Source: Methylibium sp035476815
Lineage (GTDB): Bacteria; Pseudomonadota; Gammaproteobacteria; Burkholderiales; Burkholderiaceae_C
Length of the DNA stretch: 64,000 bases
NCBI GenBank assembly: GCA_035476815.1
Contig: DATILD010000042.1
Location: 124,001-188,000, forward strand
Reading direction: 5' to 3'
In this document: in pieces, positions 61,653 to 64,000 of the stretch
How positions within the stretch are numbered: position 1 is the stretch's first letter
Layout: the number at the start of each line of letters is the position of its first letter
Position numbers and translations under genes: made by a program
The notes under the pieces: generated by a model
Told to the model about the DNA's origin: nothing
Database searches by the model: none
The model's input: only the letters and a program-made list of their open reading frames with translations

Positions 61653-63947
61653 ATGAAGCGGCGCACGCTGCTGCTGGGCGGCGCCGCGGCCGGCGGCGCC
61701 TTGCTGCTCGGCTGGGGCCTGCTGCCGCCACGCTCGCGGCTCGGCCGGCGCGAGCTGCTGGCCGGCGAGGCCGGGGCGGTGGCGCTGAACGGCTGGATCC
61801 GCATCGGCGCCGACGGCGGCGTGCAGCTCGCGATGCCGCGCGCCGAGATGGGCCAGGGCGTGCACACCGCGCTCGCGATGCTGGTGGCCGAGGAGCTCGA
61901 CTTCCCGCTCGAGCGCGTGCAACTCGTGCCGGCCGGCAGCGCCGCGATCTACGGCAACGTCGCGATGTTCGTGTCGCAGCTGCCCTTCCAGCTGCGCGAC
62001 AAGGAGCCGGGCCGCGAGAGCGACCTGGTGACGGCCGGCGAGTGGATCGTCGCCAAGCTGGCGCGCGAGCTCGGCATCAGCGTCACCGGCGGCTCCAGCA
62101 GCGTCGCCGACGCCTGGGAGCCGCTGCGGCTGGCCGCCGCCACGGCACGCGCCCAGCTCGTCGGCGCCGCCTCGCTGGCCTGGCGGCTGCCGAAGGAGGA
62201 GATCGGCATCGAGGCCGGCGTGCTGAGCCACCCGTCCGGCGCGCGCGGACATTTCGGCGAGGTCGCCGCGGCGGCCGCCGGCACGCCGACCGGCACGGTG
62301 AGCCTCAAGCCGCGCGAGGCCTGGACGCTGATCGGCCGGCCCGCGCCGCGCATCGACCTGGCCGCCAAGTGCGACGGCCGCGCGGTGTTCGGCCTCGACG
62401 TGCGGCCCGCCGGCCTGCTGCACGCGGCGGTGCGCATGTGCCCGATGCTGGGCGGCCAGCCGGGCCGCATCGACAACGTCGACGCGGTGCTGCGCCGGCC
62501 CGGCGTCGAGCGGCTGGTGCGGCTGCGTGCCTGGGCCGGTGCCACGGCCGGCGTGGCGGTGGTCGGGCGCACGAGCTGGCATGCGCGCCAGGCCGTCGAG
62601 GCGCTCGACATCGAGTGGCGCGCGCCGGTCGCGGGGCAGCGGCTCGACTCGGCCGCCATCCTCGACGCGCTCGAAGCGACCGCGCGGGCGGCCTTTGCCG
62701 TCGACGGCGGCTTCGCCTTCCACTCCCGCGGCGACGTGCGGGCCGCCGAGCGCCTGCCGGGCGCGCGGCACCTCGACGCGGTCTACCGCGCGCCCTATCT
62801 CGCGCACATGGCGCTGGAGCCGATCAACTGCACGGTGCAGGTCGAGGGCGGCCGCGTCACGGTGTGGGCACCGACCCAGGTGCCCGGCATCGCGCGCGCG
62901 CTCGCGGCGCGCGCGGCGGGCGTGGCCGAGGCGGCGGTGACGGTTCACATGACGCTGCTCGGCGGCGGCTTCGGCCGGCGGCTCGACGCCGACTTCGTGG
63001 CCCAGGCCGTCGAGGTGGCGCAGGAGTGCGGCGGCCGGCCGGTGCAGCTGCTGTGGTCGCGCGAGGAGGACACGACGCACGACTTCTACCGGCCCGCCGC
63101 CGTGGCGGTGCTGAAGGCCACGCTCGGCGCCGACGGCCTGCCGCTGGCGCTGCGCGTGGTCAGCGCCGGCGACGCGGTGACGCCGCGCTGGCTGGAGCGC
63201 GGGCTGCCGCAGCTGGCCGGGCCGATCGACGCGCCCGACAAGACCACCGTCGAGGGCCTGTTCGACCTGCCCTACGACATCGCCCATGCGCGCACCGCGC
63301 ATGTCGCCACCCGCAGCGGCGTGCCGGTCGGCTACTGGCGCAGCGTCGGCCACTCGCACAACGCCTTCTTCAGCGAGGGCTTCATCGACGAATGCGCGCA
63401 GGCGGCGCGGCAGGACCCGGTGGCCTACCGTCTCGCGCTGCTGCAGGACCTGCCGCGCCACGCGGCGGTGCTGAAGCTCGCCGCCGCGCGCGGCGGCTGG
63501 GGCCGCCCGCTCGCCGACGGCCGCGCGCGGGGCGTCGCGCTGCACGAGAGCTTCGGCAGCATCGTCGCCCAGGTGGTCGAGGTCTCGCTGCCCGCGGGCA
63601 CGACCGTGCCGCGCGTGCACCGCGTGGTGTGCGCGGTGGATTGCGGCACCGTGGTCAACCCCGGCATCGTCGCGCAGCAGATGGAGGGTGCGATCCTGTT
63701 CGGCCTGGGCGCGGCGCTGCACGGCCGCATCGACATCGAGGGCGGCGTGGTGCGGCAGAAGAACTACCCCGACCAGCCGCTGCCGCGGTTGGCCGACACG
63801 CCGGCGATCGAGGTGCACCTGCTGCCCAGCAAGCACCCGCCGACCGGCGTCGGCGAGCCCGGCACGCCGCCGGTGGCGCCGGCCGTGGCCAATGCGCTGT
63901 TCGCGCTGACCGGCCGACGCCTGCGGGAGCTGCCGCTGCGGGCCTGA
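61653..63947 (+). CDS. iorB: Molybdopterin-binding catalytic subunit of aldehyde/isoquinoline oxidoreductase (IorB-like)
   Basis: 764 aa. N-terminal RR-containing leader with a hydrophobic stretch (residues 1-28, RRTLLLGGAAAGGALLLG), a Tat-type signal or membrane anchor, so it works in or facing the periplasm. Xanthine-oxidase-like Mo domain: APYLAHMALEPINC, TLLGGGFGRRLDADF, VGYWRSVGHSHNAFF, and catalytic Glu in GVGEPGTPPVAPA. Pairs with IorA. Oxidises an aldehyde or N-heterocycle at a water-derived oxygen; the substrate is unknown. ATG at 61653 lies inside an intergenic repeat. Confidence 0.92.
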   Translation: MKRRTLLLGGAAAGGALLLGWGLLPPRSRLGRRELLAGEAGAVALNGWIRIGADGGVQLAMPRAEMGQGVHTALAMLVAEELDFPLERVQLVPAGSAAIYGNVAMFVSQLPFQLRDKEPGRESDLVTAGEWIVAKLARELGISVTGGSSSVADAWEPLRLAAATARAQLVGAASLAWRLPKEEIGIEAGVLSHPSGARGHFGEVAAAAAGTPTGTVSLKPREAWTLIGRPAPRIDLAAKCDGRAVFGLDVRPAGLLHAAVRMCPMLGGQPGRIDNVDAVLRRPGVERLVRLRAWAGATAGVAVVGRTSWHARQAVEALDIEWRAPVAGQRLDSAAILDALEATARAAFAVDGGFAFHSRGDVRAAERLPGARHLDAVYRAPYLAHMALEPINCTVQVEGGRVTVWAPTQVPGIARALAARAAGVAEAAVTVHMTLLGGGFGRRLDADFVAQAVEVAQECGGRPVQLLWSREEDTTHDFYRPAAVAVLKATLGADGLPLALRVVSAGDAVTPRWLERGLPQLAGPIDAPDKTTVEGLFDLPYDIAHARTAHVATRSGVPVGYWRSVGHSHNAFFSEGFIDECAQAARQDPVAYRLALLQDLPRHAAVLKLAAARGGWGRPLADGRARGVALHESFGSIVAQVVEVSLPAGTTVPRVHRVVCAVDCGTVVNPGIVAQQMEGAILFGLGAALHGRIDIEGGVVRQKNYPDQPLPRLADTPAIEVHLLPSKHPPTGVGEPGTPPVAPAVANALFALTGRRLRELPLRA

Positions 63948-63978
63948 TACCAACTTGCGTTCGATCGATCAGAACCGA

Positions 63979-64000
63979 CCGTTCGCGGTGAGCTTGTCGA
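63979..64000. repeat. Part of a REP-like repeat at the window end
   Basis: The last bases read CCGTTCGCGGTGAGCTTGTCGA, which on the minus strand is TCGACAAGCTCACCGCGAACGG. This matches the CTTCGAC-RR-GCTC repeat family, whose core also lies inside gatB. It continues beyond the window. Confidence 0.65.

Noticed and set aside
60723..63953. 1076-codon minus-strand frame opposite iorB
   Set aside because: iorB carries the complete molybdenum-hydroxylase motifs on the plus strand; the antisense translation is Arg/Ala/Val-rich noise.

Overview
This 64 kb window is a contiguous chromosomal segment from a very GC-rich betaproteobacterium. It most resembles the Burkholderiales, in the Rubrivivax/Leptothrix/Ideonella type of genome. 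The basis is gene content and order (gatCAB divergent from mreBCD-mrdA-rodA, pilU/pilT, an OxyR-RecG cluster, GTG/ATG starts with AGGAG sites) and the hairpin-rich repeats that sit between and inside genes. I saw no rRNA, tRNA, CRISPR array, prophage or insertion sequence. The genus is an inference.

Layout. 1-6.6 kb: a cut-off amidase, exonuclease III, pyrE, a DUF4124-type periplasmic protein and the gatCAB amidotransferase. 6.7-12.6 kb: the rod-shape operon mreB-mreC-mreD-mrdA-rodA. 12.7-18.5 kb: a patatin-like lipase, a beta-hydroxyacid dehydrogenase, the pilus retraction ATPases PilU and PilT with a cyclic-nucleotide-domain protein between them, and a YggS protein. 18.5-29.5 kb: amino-acid uptake and catabolism, comprising a complete Liv-type ABC transporter, an Lrp/AsnC regulator divergent from a minimal PutA, then ProC and glutamate dehydrogenase. 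29.5-39.5 kb: ubiA, dps divergent from katG, a secreted tandem-repeat plus beta-lactamase-fold protein, oxyR and recG. 39.5-47.5 kb: queA and tgt, separated by a cytochrome c (with an FNR-like box) and a Fur-type iron module (TonB receptor, PiuC hydroxylase, TonB). 47.6-59.2 kb: membrane and lipid proteins (CPBP protease, LplT-PlsC fusion, AI-2E exporter), small-molecule enzymes (VOC proteins, an enolase-superfamily enzyme, gamma-glutamyltransferase, class II glutamine amidotransferase) and a DUF4382 lipoprotein. 59.3-64 kb: an M14 carboxypeptidase and an IorAB-type molybdenum hydroxylase.

The most unusual signals are short hairpin elements lying in frame inside conserved genes. RecG carries 27 extra codons made of three small hairpins, PutA carries about 25 extra codons containing two perfect palindromes, and GatB carries 11 extra codons with a REP-like core. 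Each keeps the reading frame, and hairpin arrays of similar design fill several intergenic gaps. This looks like a palindromic repeat family tolerated inside proteins, comparable in principle to Rickettsia palindromic elements. The second standout is the 640-residue secreted protein between katG and oxyR. It has five Trp-rich repeats followed by a domain with SxxK, SDN and RSGTG motifs, an architecture like the fungal polyglycine hydrolases.
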